This document shows positions 41,858 through 51,433 of a stretch of 55,996 bases of DNA, piece by piece. Where the stretch lies: NCBI GenBank assembly GCA_018713435.1, contig DVOS01000029.1:1-55996 (forward strand), in the 5' to 3' direction. A program made the translations under genes and the position numbers. The DNA is from Candidatus Merdiplasma excrementigallinarum (lineage in GTDB: Bacteria > Bacillota > Clostridia > Lachnospirales > Lachnospiraceae). The notes below the pieces were generated by a model that worked only from the letters and a program-made list of their open reading frames with translations, did not search any database and had not been told where the DNA came from. Within the stretch, counting starts at the first letter, position 1. Every line of letters starts with the position of its first letter.

Positions 41858-41890
41858 GTTCTACACCTCCTTATATATCAGTCATTTCAA

Positions 41891-42235
41891 TCAATCCATG
41901 TTTTCCTGTGATTCTCCGGCAAACGTCACGGTCAGAAACTGTGAGCCGTATGCCTTTTCAATGGCCTGCAGTCCCAGGACAAGGCTTTTCATCAGCAGAT
42001 TGGTTCCTTCCGAAACCTCATCCGGAAGCTCCAGCTTCAGATAGCCGCCCTCCGGCTTTTCATCCACCCGCATGGCATCATCTGTCAATGTCTCGATGGA
42101 GTTGACCGTATTTACTGTAAGCGCAGATACCGCCGCGCACACAATATCATACCCCTCCTGGTCGTACCCGGCATGTCCTTTGCAGAGAAAGCCGGTATAA
42201 CGCCCGCCATTCTGATAAATCGTAACGGAAATCAT
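41891..42235 (-). CDS. prp: Ribosomal-processing cysteine protease Prp
   Basis: Prp removes the L27 leader. The 114-residue protein has the catalytic pair His21 in CKGHAGY and Cys33 in DIVCAAVSALTV. It lies between rplU and rpmA, the conserved place for this gene (ysxB). It starts 6 nt after rplU. Confidence 0.95.
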   Translation of the reverse strand: MISVTIYQNGGRYTGFLCKGHAGYDQEGYDIVCAAVSALTVNTVNSIETLTDDAMRVDEKPEGGYLKLELPDEVSEGTNLLMKSLVLGLQAIEKAYGSQFLTVTFAGESQENMD

Positions 42236-42241
42236 AAACCA

Positions 42242-42547
42242 TTAACCGTTGATCTTTTCAATCTTAACCTGTGTGTACTGCTGTCTGTGACCGTTCTTTT
42301 TGTGGTATCCGGTTTTTCTCTTGTACTTGTAAACAATGACCTTTTTCGCTTTGTCATTCTTTACAACCGTAGCTGTAACAGTTGCGCCGGCAACATCAGC
42401 TCCAACCTTCAGACCATCGCTGCTCACGGCCAGAACCTGATCGAATGTAACGGTCTCGCCAGCTTCCACGCCCAGTTTTTCAACGTTCACGATATCGCCT
42501 TCGGCTACTTTGTACTGTTTACCACCTGTTGCAATAATTGCGTACAT
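42242..42547 (-). CDS. rplU: 50S ribosomal protein L21
   Basis: The 101-residue protein starts [18 protein letters not shown] and ends in the basic tail [18 protein letters not shown], both typical. The start at 42547 follows AGGAGG; the longer frame crosses the leader RNA. It heads the rplU-prp-rpmA-obg operon. Confidence 0.97.
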   Translation of the reverse strand: MYAIIATGGKQYKVAEGDIVNVEKLGVEAGETVTFDQVLAVSSDGLKVGADVAGATVTATVVKNDKAKKVIVYKYKRKTGYHKKNGHRQQYTQVKIEKING

Positions 42548-42626
42548 ATGGCACCTCCTATGAACATTACTCGCCGGATACGGCGGCCATCCTCTGACAG
42601 CGCTTAAACCTCTCCGTGCGGCATAC
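42548..42626 (-). ncRNA. L21 leader (autoregulatory 5' leader)
   Basis: The ~79-nt untranslated region before rplU folds into GC-rich stems, including CCGCCGTATCCGGCG-type pairing, and ends at the AGGAGG. Its place and size match the L21 leader of Firmicutes, where L21 represses its own operon. Identification rests on position and fold, not on a covariance search. Confidence 0.6.
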
Positions 42627-42632
42627 CCTGAT

Positions 42633-42661
42633 ATATTAGCATACAGTTTCCTGTTCGTCAA
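42633..42661 (-). promoter_or_regulatory. rplU operon promoter inside the MFS gene
   Basis: TTGACG (42656-42661), 17 bp, TAATAT (42633-42638). The -35 and part of the spacer are also codons at the 3' end of the MFS gene (stop at 42636). Confidence 0.7.
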
Positions 42662-43853
42662 TAGTTTTTCGCCGTGTTCCGGCAAAAAAGCAGAGAGTAC
42701 CCGCTGTTGTGCAGAACGCGCCGAAGTAGAGCATGGTATGTACAGAAAAACGGTCGATCAAAATCCCTCCCAGGAAGTTTCCGAACACGGATCCTACCGT
42801 AAACGCCATGGTCATCAAAGCCTGCCCCTGGACTTTATGATCCGGATCCATCACCTGGTCCGCATAGTATACAGAGGCGGGAATATACAGTCCGTAAGTA
42901 ATCATCTGCATCAGCTGGGCGCCGTAGATGGAAACCACGCTGGTACAGAGACAGAAAAAGACGGAGCGTACAATCCACATCACTGCCGAAAACCGCAGCA
43001 GACGCTCCACCCGGATTTTTTTCACCAGCCAGGCAAAAAGAGCCATCACCGGTATCTCCGTCATGGCGGCCAGCGACACGGCCAGCCCCATATCCTGGCT
43101 GTCTCCTCCCACTGCTTCAATCATCTGAAACATATAGGTATTGGTCATAAAATGAAAGGTAAAGAAACATATTACGCCAAGCAGCAGTACGGCAAAGGCG
43201 CCCCTCCTGCGCAGAAAAAGAAAGATATTTTCCGGGGATGGCCTGCTCTCCGCTCTCTGGGGCTCCTGCTTTCCCGCTCCGACACTTCCCGCATTTCCTC
43301 CCATGCGGAAACTGAGGGTGACAGCCAGAAACGGAATACACAGAAAAAAGGCAATCAGAGGGATCACGTTTTCGCCCAGAACCTCCGTCAGCACTCCCAT
43401 CAGATACGATACGGCCGCGTATCCCACGGATCCCAGCCCCCTGGCCAGGCCGAAGTTCAGATGTTCTCCCCGGCCCACAAAATACATGCCCATGGCGTTT
43501 AACAGAGGCTGTATCACCTGAATGGAGACGGTGGCCGCCGCAAAGCCCAGACATATGGCCAGAAACTGTTTCCCGGAAAGTCCCAGCGCCAGCAGCATCA
43601 CTGTACTGAAGCCGCCGATGGAAAGCATCAGCCCTTTCAGAGAAACATGCTTCCCCCTGTCCGCGGCCGCGGCCGCGACGGGCTGAAGGAGAGCGGCCAG
43701 CACATTTCCCAGCGCCATCAGCGTACCGGTCTGTCCCGCTGAAAATCCCTTCCCTGTCAAAAATACGGCGGCATATCCGCTGAGGGCGCAGTAAGCGCCC
43801 CAATAGGCAATCTGGAGCACCGCGTAGCGGGCAGTCAGCCATTTTGTGTTCAT
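42636..43853 (-). CDS. MFS transporter (LacY/MFS_1-like)
   Basis: The 405-residue protein has twelve predicted membrane helices in two halves joined by a cytoplasmic loop ([17 protein letters not shown], about 200). It resembles the nucleoside/sugar MFS_1-like group ([39 protein letters not shown]). The substrate is unknown. It is the last gene of a UroD-NlpC/P60-MFS cassette, with 36-nt gaps. Its last codons double as the rplU promoter. Confidence 0.88.
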   Translation of the reverse strand: MNTKWLTARYAVLQIAYWGAYCALSGYAAVFLTGKGFSAGQTGTLMALGNVLAALLQPVAAAAADRGKHVSLKGLMLSIGGFSTVMLLALGLSGKQFLAICLGFAAATVSIQVIQPLLNAMGMYFVGRGEHLNFGLARGLGSVGYAAVSYLMGVLTEVLGENVIPLIAFFLCIPFLAVTLSFRMGGNAGSVGAGKQEPQRAESRPSPENIFLFLRRRGAFAVLLLGVICFFTFHFMTNTYMFQMIEAVGGDSQDMGLAVSLAAMTEIPVMALFAWLVKKIRVERLLRFSAVMWIVRSVFFCLCTSVVSIYGAQLMQMITYGLYIPASVYYADQVMDPDHKVQGQALMTMAFTVGSVFGNFLGGILIDRFSVHTMLYFGAFCTTAGTLCFFAGTRRKTIDEQETVC

Positions 43854-43889
43854 AACCAGCTTCCTTCCCTTCTGTTTTTGTCAGCGCTA

Positions 43890-44990
43890 TTAAGAAAACA
43901 GATCCTTTAAGATCTGATTAGCGTTCTTATTCCGATAACCCTCCGGGTCTGACATAACGCTTTTGCCGGACACATCCCACCGCATCTGGGCGTACTGCGT
44001 CAGGTACTGATAGCTCACCGAGCAGTCGGGATATTTCCTGTACCACTTGGGAAAATATTTTTTCATATAGGTTGCGGCCAGCTTTACCGCCCGGCTGTTG
44101 GTTTTTCCGGAAGGCGTGGGCGTACCCGCAAGCTGTACGCCGGGCGGGCTGGAATGAAGCAGCACCACGCTGCCGTCATTGCACTGTCCCACCACCATCC
44201 ATACATGGCCGGAGGAACTCATAATGTCCCCTGCCCGGTAATTTCTCACACTGTCGGCGGACCGGTAGGACCCCCAGCCTCTTTTGGCAAAGTTTTTCGC
44301 CATATTCTGAGCCAGCATGACATAGCCCTTTTTCCCGCTTTCCGTATTCATGATGTTGTAAATACACCATCCGATATAGCCGGAACAGTCCAGTCCGTTT
44401 TCGATCTGATAGCGGGTAGTACGGTAATCATAGGCGCTGGTCTGTTTGTTAAAAAATTTTTTCCACTTGGGGCTGACCCCGATGGTCCTTGCCGCCGTAC
44501 CGGCTCCCGTATCCGCCTTGTTCCAGCCGCCTCCCCACACATACATGGTGGAGCCTGCCGGCTGCAGGCCGGTCTGGAGAAGCTTTTTCAGCGTGGATTT
44601 GGGCGTGCCGGCAGTCTCTGCCTTTTTTGCCGGCATTTTTACTTTCAGCACCTTGCTGAAGTTGGTATACTTTGTCTTACTTTTTTTCTTCAGGTATCCC
44701 CGCACCCGGTAGTAGTAGGTTTTTCCGGGCTTCAGTTTTTTGATCGTCACGGAAGCGGCTTTTACCGTCTTAACCTTCTTTTTATTTCCTCCGGAGGAGT
44801 TGGTCTGGTAAACCTGATAGCCGGTCAGGCCTTTCCGTCCCGTCCAGGAAATAGTGACGCTGGTCTCTTTTTTCTTTGCTTTCAGACCGGAAGGCGCCTT
44901 TTTGGAAAAGGCTGCCTGGGCAGGCATGGCGAAGCAGAAAATCAGAAGCAGCAAGACCATGCCTGCCCGCAGTTTTTTTCCTCTGTTCAT
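43890..44990 (-). CDS. Secreted fibronectin III-NlpC/P60-like hydrolase
   Basis: The 366-residue protein has a signal peptide (cleavage near AQA, residue 26). A fibronectin type III domain follows (about 30-115; PSGLKAKKKETSVTISW, GYQVYQTNS, YYYRVRGY). A catalytic domain then has Cys in GLDCSGYIGW (about 199) and His in SSSGHVWMVVG, the NlpC/P60 pattern for peptidoglycan endopeptidases. It is very basic, consistent with wall binding. It could also act on an external amide substrate. Confidence 0.85.
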   Translation of the reverse strand: MNRGKKLRAGMVLLLLIFCFAMPAQAAFSKKAPSGLKAKKKETSVTISWTGRKGLTGYQVYQTNSSGGNKKKVKTVKAASVTIKKLKPGKTYYYRVRGYLKKKSKTKYTNFSKVLKVKMPAKKAETAGTPKSTLKKLLQTGLQPAGSTMYVWGGGWNKADTGAGTAARTIGVSPKWKKFFNKQTSAYDYRTTRYQIENGLDCSGYIGWCIYNIMNTESGKKGYVMLAQNMAKNFAKRGWGSYRSADSVRNYRAGDIMSSSGHVWMVVGQCNDGSVVLLHSSPPGVQLAGTPTPSGKTNSRAVKLAATYMKKYFPKWYRKYPDCSVSYQYLTQYAQMRWDVSGKSVMSDPEGYRNKNANQILKDLFS

Positions 44991-45026
44991 ATGACGAATC
45001 TCTCCTTGCTGTTTCTTTTTGTTTTA

Positions 45027-46061
45027 TCAGAACATAATCTGAATGGGCATACGGGCAGAATCCGGATTTTCAATACCGAATTTTTCTTTGTTCAGCTTGT
45101 CGATGGCGTTTGTAAGAGACATATAAACGCCGGGATAAACGGATCCGGGGCCTCCCTGGGCGATGCAGGGGATGAAATGCTTCATGCCGTATTTTTCGCA
45201 GACTCTGCGCACTTCTTTCTCACAGTTTTCATCGGTCCAGTCCTGGAAATCCACATCTGCGTTTTCGATGCAGCCCATAAAGCTGATCTTGTCCCCGTAC
45301 TTTTTCAGCAGTTCGTCCACCTTATTGGTCTCCATGCAGCCCTGGAACACATCGATGCCCATCTCGATCATGGAAGGCACCAGAGTGGCCGCGTAGCTGT
45401 CGGAATGATGCACCACATAGTCAACTCCGTGGCTCTTATAGTATCCGTAGATTTCTTTATACGCATCCAGGAAAAAATCGTTAAACATGTTTACGCTCAT
45501 AAAGGTGCTGTCATGTCCGCCCCAGTCGTCATGATGGAACAGCATGTCCGGATGGAGATGGCTGCAGATGCCTTCCGCCAGCTTCAGCTCCCACTCGGTC
45601 AGATATTTGATCAGATCGTGCATCTCGTCCTCGTAGTCGATATAGTAGGTGAGGGCGTTCACGATCTCGCACAGGTGATGGGTCTGCTCAAACAGTCCGG
45701 GAGCCACAAAAACCGCCTTAAAAGCTTTCTCCGTGTCTACCGCGTCATACATGGCCTTGCACTGATCCCACATCTCCTGAGGGAAATCCAGGGAAGGAGC
45801 ATGCACGTAATCTCTCCAGTGCTCGATGTCCTGCACCACAATTTTATCCGGCGTATGTACCGGAAAAGCGCCCGGGGTTCCCTTGGGGAAGGTGTTGGTT
45901 ACGCCCCAGGCGTTTTTCACGTTTTCCATTCCCTCCGTCAGAAGGGGGCTGGCAAACATAAAGGGGTGCATCAGAAGCTGAATCGCCTCATACTGATTCA
46001 CGTAGCGGTCCGGATTGCCGCCCTTCATACATTCGATCATATTTTGCTTTGCTGTCAACAT
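45027..46061 (-). CDS. Uroporphyrinogen decarboxylase-fold protein
   Basis: The 344-residue protein has the UroD/MtaA fold. It is not a true HemE: the N-terminal substrate arginines of HemE are absent. The segments MLFHHDDWGGHDS and VVHHSDSYAA...IGIDVFQGCMETN suggest a metal-binding His/Cys site as in corrinoid methyltransferases or O-demethylases. No corrinoid protein is adjacent, so the function is open. Upstream lies an extended -10, TGCTATAAT (46097-46105). Confidence 0.8.
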   Translation of the reverse strand: MLTAKQNMIECMKGGNPDRYVNQYEAIQLLMHPFMFASPLLTEGMENVKNAWGVTNTFPKGTPGAFPVHTPDKIVVQDIEHWRDYVHAPSLDFPQEMWDQCKAMYDAVDTEKAFKAVFVAPGLFEQTHHLCEIVNALTYYIDYEDEMHDLIKYLTEWELKLAEGICSHLHPDMLFHHDDWGGHDSTFMSVNMFNDFFLDAYKEIYGYYKSHGVDYVVHHSDSYAATLVPSMIEMGIDVFQGCMETNKVDELLKKYGDKISFMGCIENADVDFQDWTDENCEKEVRRVCEKYGMKHFIPCIAQGGPGSVYPGVYMSLTNAIDKLNKEKFGIENPDSARMPIQIMF

Positions 46062-46172
46062 GGTAAAGTCCTCCTCTCAGGTTTTATTATTTGTCTATTA
46101 TAGCAAATTTTATGTTGCTTTTCTATCAAAAAGTTAGTTAATTTACCGACAAACCCGGAGGCTTCAGGACGG

Positions 46173-47375
46173 TTACAGCAGCTGCTGCGCCAGAGGCGGT
46201 TCCGTCTTTTTTCTGGTAAGCTCCACTAATTCCAGCTTCGTCATATCCACCACATGGGCCTGGAGGGGATCCATGGCCAGGCATTCCCGCAGTTCTTCCA
46301 GCACCTTCCGTCTGGAAGACTCCTGTCCCATATTGATGAAATCTACAATCACGATGCCGGAGAGATTGCGCAGCCGCATCTGTCTGGCCGTCTCTCTGGC
46401 CGCTTCCAGATTGATCTTTAAAACGGCCTCTTCCTTTTCTTTTCCCTTTTCGTATTTTCCCGTATTCACATCTATCACGGTGAGGGCTTCTGTAGGCTGC
46501 ACCACCAGATAGGCGCCGGATTTCATCCAGATCCGCTCCGCCAGGGCCTCCTCCAGCTCTCTTTCCAGCGAATACAGTTTGTGCATGGGCAGCAGGTCAT
46601 CCTGATAATGGACAAGACGCTCCTTCAGGCTTTCCGAATATTCCCCCAGAAAATCCATAGCCTGCTGATACAGCCCCGCATCCTCCACCACAATCCGCTC
46701 CGTCTCTGACGCATGGAGGGAGAGAAGCCGGTTCAGCCATCCGGGCGGCGTCCGGTACAGACACGAAAAGCAGGTGCGGTGAACCGCACCCGTCAGTAGG
46801 GTTTTCAGCTTTGCCGTCAGGGAAAACAGTTCTTCCTCCACAGCCGCCTCCGGCACAGACCCGCTGTTTGTGCGAAGGACAATCCCCGGGCAGCCGAATT
46901 CTCCCAGCTCATCCCGGACTTTTAAAAGCATCCCCTCTCCCAGCGCTTTCAGACGCTCTCTTTCTTTGTCCGGCAGCTTTCTGGATACGCCCGCCCCGGG
47001 GTGGCCGAAATCCACCGCCGTATATACACCGGACAGAGAGATCCTGGTGGTAAGGGCCGGGGCCTTTGTCTTGATGGCGTCCCGGGAAACCTGGACCACC
47101 AGTTCATCCCCCTGCTGAATGGCGGGGGAGGGACCCTTCCTGGTATAAACGGGATTTTTCAGATCATCCAGCGGAAGATAGCAGGGCTGTCCGGGGGCGA
47201 TCTCCACAAATGCCGCCCGGATGTTTTTTGCCACCCGCTGCACTTTTCCGATGCAGATATTTCCCAGCACGCTGCCCTGCTCGGTATCCCCATGTATTTC
47301 AAGAGCATGGCCGTTTTCATCCAGCAGAAAAGATAAAATCTTTCCTTTCATGCGCGTAATACAGTACCGGTTCAT
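46173..47375 (-). CDS. rng: Ribonuclease G/E family endoribonuclease
   Basis: The 400-residue protein is a short RNase E/G. An S1-like domain (NICIGKVQRVAKNIRAAFVEI) is followed by the 5' sensor and DNase I-like regions, and the catalytic aspartates lie in VIDVNTGKY and GIVIVDFINM. It stops soon after the DPLQAHVVDMTKLELVELTRKK motif and lacks the zinc-link and C-terminal scaffold. It overlaps the TIGR03936 gene by 4 nt. Confidence 0.93.
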   Translation of the reverse strand: MNRYCITRMKGKILSFLLDENGHALEIHGDTEQGSVLGNICIGKVQRVAKNIRAAFVEIAPGQPCYLPLDDLKNPVYTRKGPSPAIQQGDELVVQVSRDAIKTKAPALTTRISLSGVYTAVDFGHPGAGVSRKLPDKERERLKALGEGMLLKVRDELGEFGCPGIVLRTNSGSVPEAAVEEELFSLTAKLKTLLTGAVHRTCFSCLYRTPPGWLNRLLSLHASETERIVVEDAGLYQQAMDFLGEYSESLKERLVHYQDDLLPMHKLYSLERELEEALAERIWMKSGAYLVVQPTEALTVIDVNTGKYEKGKEKEEAVLKINLEAARETARQMRLRNLSGIVIVDFINMGQESSRRKVLEELRECLAMDPLQAHVVDMTKLELVELTRKKTEPPLAQQLL

Positions 47376-48136
47376 GCCGTCTGCCCCTCTCCGGCCGTTT
47401 CCAGGGAAAGCACCTCCTCTTCCGTTACGGTCTCTCCCAGTTCTCCCAGAGGAACAAACCGATGCCGGCCGTCTTTGCCCAGATCTCCATAGATCTCCAG
47501 CCGGTTTACTTCCAGCGCGAAAGGCTTTGCCTCATACCCTTTCCAGCTTAAGTAGGCTTCCATCACAAGTTCCGGCTTCAGGTTGGCGGCGCTGCCTGCG
47601 GCCAGCTTCATAAACACCGTTCCGGCGTTTACCTTCATCTCGTAAATCATGGGGCGGATATCCAGCTGCGTCTCTCCCTTTTTCGTCTCCTTTATCACAG
47701 GGATGGATTTTCTGGCGAAAAAGCCGGAAATTGCAGACTGCCAGTCCCCGGCAGGGGCACAGCCCTTTCTGAACCGCACCGCATAGTCCGCCGCGGCCAC
47801 CAGCGACATGGCTTTGGAAGCCTTTCCATCGGGTACCCGGCGAAAATCCAGGATCTCCATCCCTTCCACCATCACCGCGTTCAGCTGCTCCAGAGCCTTT
47901 TTCGTGGCGATGGGGGTGCGAAGCTCCACATCCACATACTCTCCCTCGCTGGTAAGTCCCACTCCCAGCGGGGCGGCAAAGGACATAATCATATGGGGGC
48001 TCATGCCCTCGGAAAATTTCACGTCAATCCGGGCCCGCCGCAGCGCCTTCTGAAAATAGCGCATCACGTCCAGGTGTCCGATAAATTTCATCACGCCCCG
48101 TTTGGCGAACTTAATTCTTACTTTCAACGCAGACAC
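47372..48136 (-). CDS. TIGR03936/DUF2344 radical SAM-associated protein
   Basis: The 254-residue protein matches the DUF2344 family that always sits next to a TIGR03960 radical SAM gene; in some genomes the two are fused. Typical segments are FIGHLDVMRYFQKALRRA and SPHMIMSFAAPLGVGLTSEGEY. Function is unknown but the pair lies before rng and rplU in many Firmicutes, which suggests RNA or ribosome modification. It overlaps its partner gene by 26 nt. Confidence 0.9.
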   Translation of the reverse strand: MSALKVRIKFAKRGVMKFIGHLDVMRYFQKALRRARIDVKFSEGMSPHMIMSFAAPLGVGLTSEGEYVDVELRTPIATKKALEQLNAVMVEGMEILDFRRVPDGKASKAMSLVAAADYAVRFRKGCAPAGDWQSAISGFFARKSIPVIKETKKGETQLDIRPMIYEMKVNAGTVFMKLAAGSAANLKPELVMEAYLSWKGYEAKPFALEVNRLEIYGDLGKDGRHRFVPLGELGETVTEEEVLSLETAGEGQTA

Positions 48137-50000
48137 CTCCCCCGTACCTGGCGGCTCCGCAGCCGGAACATTTTTCCCGGCAGTTGGCCGTCACTTCGCC
48201 CTTCAGGGCTTTTTGCCACTCTTTTTGCAGGAACTGTTTCGTAACGCCGCAGTCAATAAAGTCCCAGGGGAAGATTTCATTCTCCCCGCGCTGCCGCATG
48301 GTATAGAAATCCATATCGATTCCCGTGGCGTCAAAAGCCTGCAGCCACTTTTCATAATCCCAGTATTCCGTCCAGGAATCAAAGAGCGCTCCTCTCCTGT
48401 AAGCCTCCAGTATGACCCGGGAGGTCCTGCGGTCTCCCCGGGCCAGAAATCCTTCCAGCACCGTCACATCCGCCTCGTGCCAGTGGTAGCGGATGCTTTT
48501 CTGGTTCAGCATTTCTTTGATCTCATGGTTGACGGTTCTGGCAAAGCCCAGATACTCTCCGGGACGGAACATGGACGCCCACTGGAAAGGCGTAAAGGGC
48601 TTGGGCACAAAGAAAGAGGTGCTCACGGTAATCTGGCATTTCCCATTGCGCTGGTCCTTTGGAATTTCATAATATTTCACCGCAATCTCATTGGCCAGAT
48701 GGGCAATGGCCTTCCGGTCCTCCTCATTCTCCGTGGGAAGTCCCAGCATAAAATACAGCTTTACCTTATTCCAGCCGCCATGGAAAGCCTCATCGGCTCC
48801 CCGCAGAATCATCTCTTCGGTCAGCCCTTTGTTGATGACATCCCGCAGTCTCTGGGATCCGGCCTCCGGCGCAAAGGTCAGGCTGCTTTTGCGCACATCC
48901 TGCACCTTCCCCATCACATCCAGAGAAAAAGCATCAATCCGCAGGGAGGGAAGGGAAATATTAATATTCTGTTCTCCAAACTCATCGATCAGGAAATTCA
49001 CAATTCCCTCCAGCTCAGAGTAGTCGCTGGAACTTAAGGAACTGAGGGAGATCTCCTCATGCCCTGTGTTTTGCAGCATATCCCGGGCGTTTTCCTGCAG
49101 CATCTGAAGAGACCTTTCCCTGGTGGGCCGGTAAATCATGCCGGCCTGGCAGAAACGGCAGCCCCGGATACAGCCTCTCTGTATCTCCAGTACCACCCTG
49201 TCCTGGGTTACTTTGATGAAAGGAACCACCGGCTTTTTCGGATAGGGGGCCTCCGTCACATCCATGACCACCTGTTTGTGCACGGCGGCAGGCACCCCCT
49301 CCTCTATGGGAGAAAAAGAAGCAATGGTGCCGTCCTCCTTATAGGTCACCTCATAAAAAGCCGGAACGTATATTCCCGGGATCCGGGACGCTTTCAGCAG
49401 AAACTCCTTCCGGGAAAGTCCCTTCTGTCTGCATTCCTTGTACAGATCAAGCAGGGCATCATAGGAGGTCTCCCCCTCCCCGATATAGAACATATCAAAA
49501 AAATCCGCCAGGGGCTCAGGATTATAGGTGCAGGGGCCGCCGCCGATCACCAGCGGATACGCCCAGTCACAGCCCTCCTTCATCCTGTCCGCGGCCATCA
49601 GGGGGATTTGAGACAGTTCCAGTATCTGCAGAATATTGGTATAACACATCTCATACTGAATCGTGATGCCCAGAAAATCAAAATCTTTAACCGGATCCTG
49701 GGATTCCAGGGCAAACAGAGGAATCTGCCTCTCCCTCATCACTTTGTCCAGGTCCACCCAGGGGGAATAAACCCGCTCGCACCAGGTATCTTCCCGGCGG
49801 TTGAAAAGATCATACAGGATCTGAATCCCCAGATGGGACATCCCGATTTCATAAACGTCCGGAAAGCACATGGCAAAACGGATCGCCACCTGCTCCGGAT
49901 CCTTCATCACCGAGTTGACTTCATTTCCAATGTATCTGGCAGGTTTTTCCACCTGCAGCAGTATTTCATCGCTTAATGCCAAACTTCTCATATAACTCAC
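48111..50000 (-). CDS. TIGR03960-family B12-binding radical SAM protein
   Basis: The 629-residue protein has an N-terminal cobalamin-binding-like domain (EIGMSHLGIQILYDLFN; VIGGGPCTYNPEPLADFFD). The radical SAM cluster motif CIRGCRFC is in LEIQRGCIRGCRFCQAGM. The distal region is typical of YgiQ-related TIGR03960 proteins, with Cys residues near the C-terminus (CREKCSGCG). The substrate is not known. It is first of the TIGR03960-TIGR03936-rng operon. Confidence 0.92.
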   Translation of the reverse strand: MSYMRSLALSDEILLQVEKPARYIGNEVNSVMKDPEQVAIRFAMCFPDVYEIGMSHLGIQILYDLFNRREDTWCERVYSPWVDLDKVMRERQIPLFALESQDPVKDFDFLGITIQYEMCYTNILQILELSQIPLMAADRMKEGCDWAYPLVIGGGPCTYNPEPLADFFDMFYIGEGETSYDALLDLYKECRQKGLSRKEFLLKASRIPGIYVPAFYEVTYKEDGTIASFSPIEEGVPAAVHKQVVMDVTEAPYPKKPVVPFIKVTQDRVVLEIQRGCIRGCRFCQAGMIYRPTRERSLQMLQENARDMLQNTGHEEISLSSLSSSDYSELEGIVNFLIDEFGEQNINISLPSLRIDAFSLDVMGKVQDVRKSSLTFAPEAGSQRLRDVINKGLTEEMILRGADEAFHGGWNKVKLYFMLGLPTENEEDRKAIAHLANEIAVKYYEIPKDQRNGKCQITVSTSFFVPKPFTPFQWASMFRPGEYLGFARTVNHEIKEMLNQKSIRYHWHEADVTVLEGFLARGDRRTSRVILEAYRRGALFDSWTEYWDYEKWLQAFDATGIDMDFYTMRQRGENEIFPWDFIDCGVTKQFLQKEWQKALKGEVTANCREKCSGCGAARYGGGVCVESKN

Positions 50001-50077
50001 CTTTCAGATTATTCCTCTGACAAACTGTATAAATTGTACTATAGGGGATATTATATGTCAAAGTGTTCTTTTGTCCT

Positions 50078-51418
50078 TTATGCCATGTTTTTTACTTCTT
50101 TTTTCTGAAACCGCGCCAGGATTGCGCCTGCCAGAATGCCGGCCAGCAGAGAAGTTACGGCAAAGTTCAGCCAGATTCCCGTCAGTCCGAAAGGCCAGAG
50201 AAGCCCGAGCAGTATTACCGGGAAAAGCAGGGCCGTAGATACGGAAATAGCCGCGGCTGCCAGAGATTTTTCCACCGCCAGCATATAACTCTGGGTGGCA
50301 AAGGAAAACCAGCGGGTCAAATAGGTGAGGGCAAACAGACGCAGGGCACCTTCCGCCATCGTCAGAAGCTCCGAACCGGAAGCGCCTACAAACAGCTGCC
50401 CCACTTCCCCCGGAAACAGAAACAGCACCGCCGCGGCGGTCAGGGACAGCAGGCCGCTGGCCGTATAGCAGCACCGCTCAATAGCCGCGACACGGCGAAA
50501 CTGTCCGGCCCCCCAGTTAAATCCCACTGCCGGCTGCAGGGAGTCGCACATGCCGTAGAGGAGGGGCTGTATAAATCCTTCCGCATACATCAGAATTCCG
50601 TAGACGGAAACCGCCGCCTCGCCTCCTACCCGGATCAGAATAAAATTCAGCAGAATGGAAGTGATCCTTCCCGCAATATTATTTAAAAAGTTGGGACTTC
50701 CGCAGGCGATGATCTGACGGATCATTTTCAGGGAAAACCTGGGTCTGCAGAAGCGAAGCAGCAGTTTTCCTCTGGCAAAGGGATACAGCGCGATCAGAGC
50801 GCAGGCGGCCATTCCCAGACAGGTGGCAAGCGCCGCGCCCCAGATGCCGAATCCGAAAACGGCCAAAAACAGAAACTCCAGTCCCGCACTGAGCACGGAC
50901 ATGAAAATATTCAGAAACATACTGCCTCTGATCTGCCCGCAGATCCGCAGGTAGTTATCCATGGCAAAGACGATGGTGGTCACCGGTGAGCAGAGGGCAT
51001 ACACCCGCAGGTACTGCACCGCGAACTTTGCCAGCTCTCCCTCTGCTCCCATCAGCCTGATCAGCAGCGGGGCCGCGGCGTAAAGCACCGCGCCCATCAA
51101 AATCCCTGCCAGCAAAATCAGCAGGCAGGCCGCCGTAAATATATTGTTTGCCTTCTTCTCTTCTTTCCGTCCCAGATTAATGGAAATGGGGACGGAGGAT
51201 CCCACGCCGATCAGATCCGCCAGGGAAAAATTGATAATGACAAAGGGCATAGCCAGATTCAGGGCGGCAAAGGGCCGCTCTCCCAGGATCTGTCCCACAA
51301 AAATGCCATCCACCGTCTGATAGAGAGCTGACGCCAGCATACTGACCGCTCCCGGGACGGCCGCCATAAAAAACAGTTTTACAGGCGGGGTTTTGGCAAA
51401 TAAAGTCTTTGATTCCAT
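50078..51418 (-). CDS. MATE-family efflux transporter
   Basis: The 446-residue transporter has twelve predicted helices. It shows the MATE opening PGAVSMLASALYQTVDGIFVGQILG and the repeat-half motif SIQPAVGFNWGAG-like stretch (LQPAVGFNWGAGQFRRV). It exports cationic drugs or metabolites using sodium or protons. It starts 15 nt after the MarR gene and is surely its target. A truncated relative lies at 14288-14521. Confidence 0.93.
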   Translation of the reverse strand: MESKTLFAKTPPVKLFFMAAVPGAVSMLASALYQTVDGIFVGQILGERPFAALNLAMPFVIINFSLADLIGVGSSVPISINLGRKEEKKANNIFTAACLLILLAGILMGAVLYAAAPLLIRLMGAEGELAKFAVQYLRVYALCSPVTTIVFAMDNYLRICGQIRGSMFLNIFMSVLSAGLEFLFLAVFGFGIWGAALATCLGMAACALIALYPFARGKLLLRFCRPRFSLKMIRQIIACGSPNFLNNIAGRITSILLNFILIRVGGEAAVSVYGILMYAEGFIQPLLYGMCDSLQPAVGFNWGAGQFRRVAAIERCCYTASGLLSLTAAAVLFLFPGEVGQLFVGASGSELLTMAEGALRLFALTYLTRWFSFATQSYMLAVEKSLAAAAISVSTALLFPVILLGLLWPFGLTGIWLNFAVTSLLAGILAGAILARFQKKEVKNMA

Positions 51419-51433
51419 GTTCTGTCTCTCTCC

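Noticed and set aside
44154-46103. A 649-codon plus-strand frame across the UroD and NlpC/P60 genes.
   Set aside because: It spans two real genes and their gap on the other strand, and its translation shows no domain. Long antisense frames are common at this base composition.
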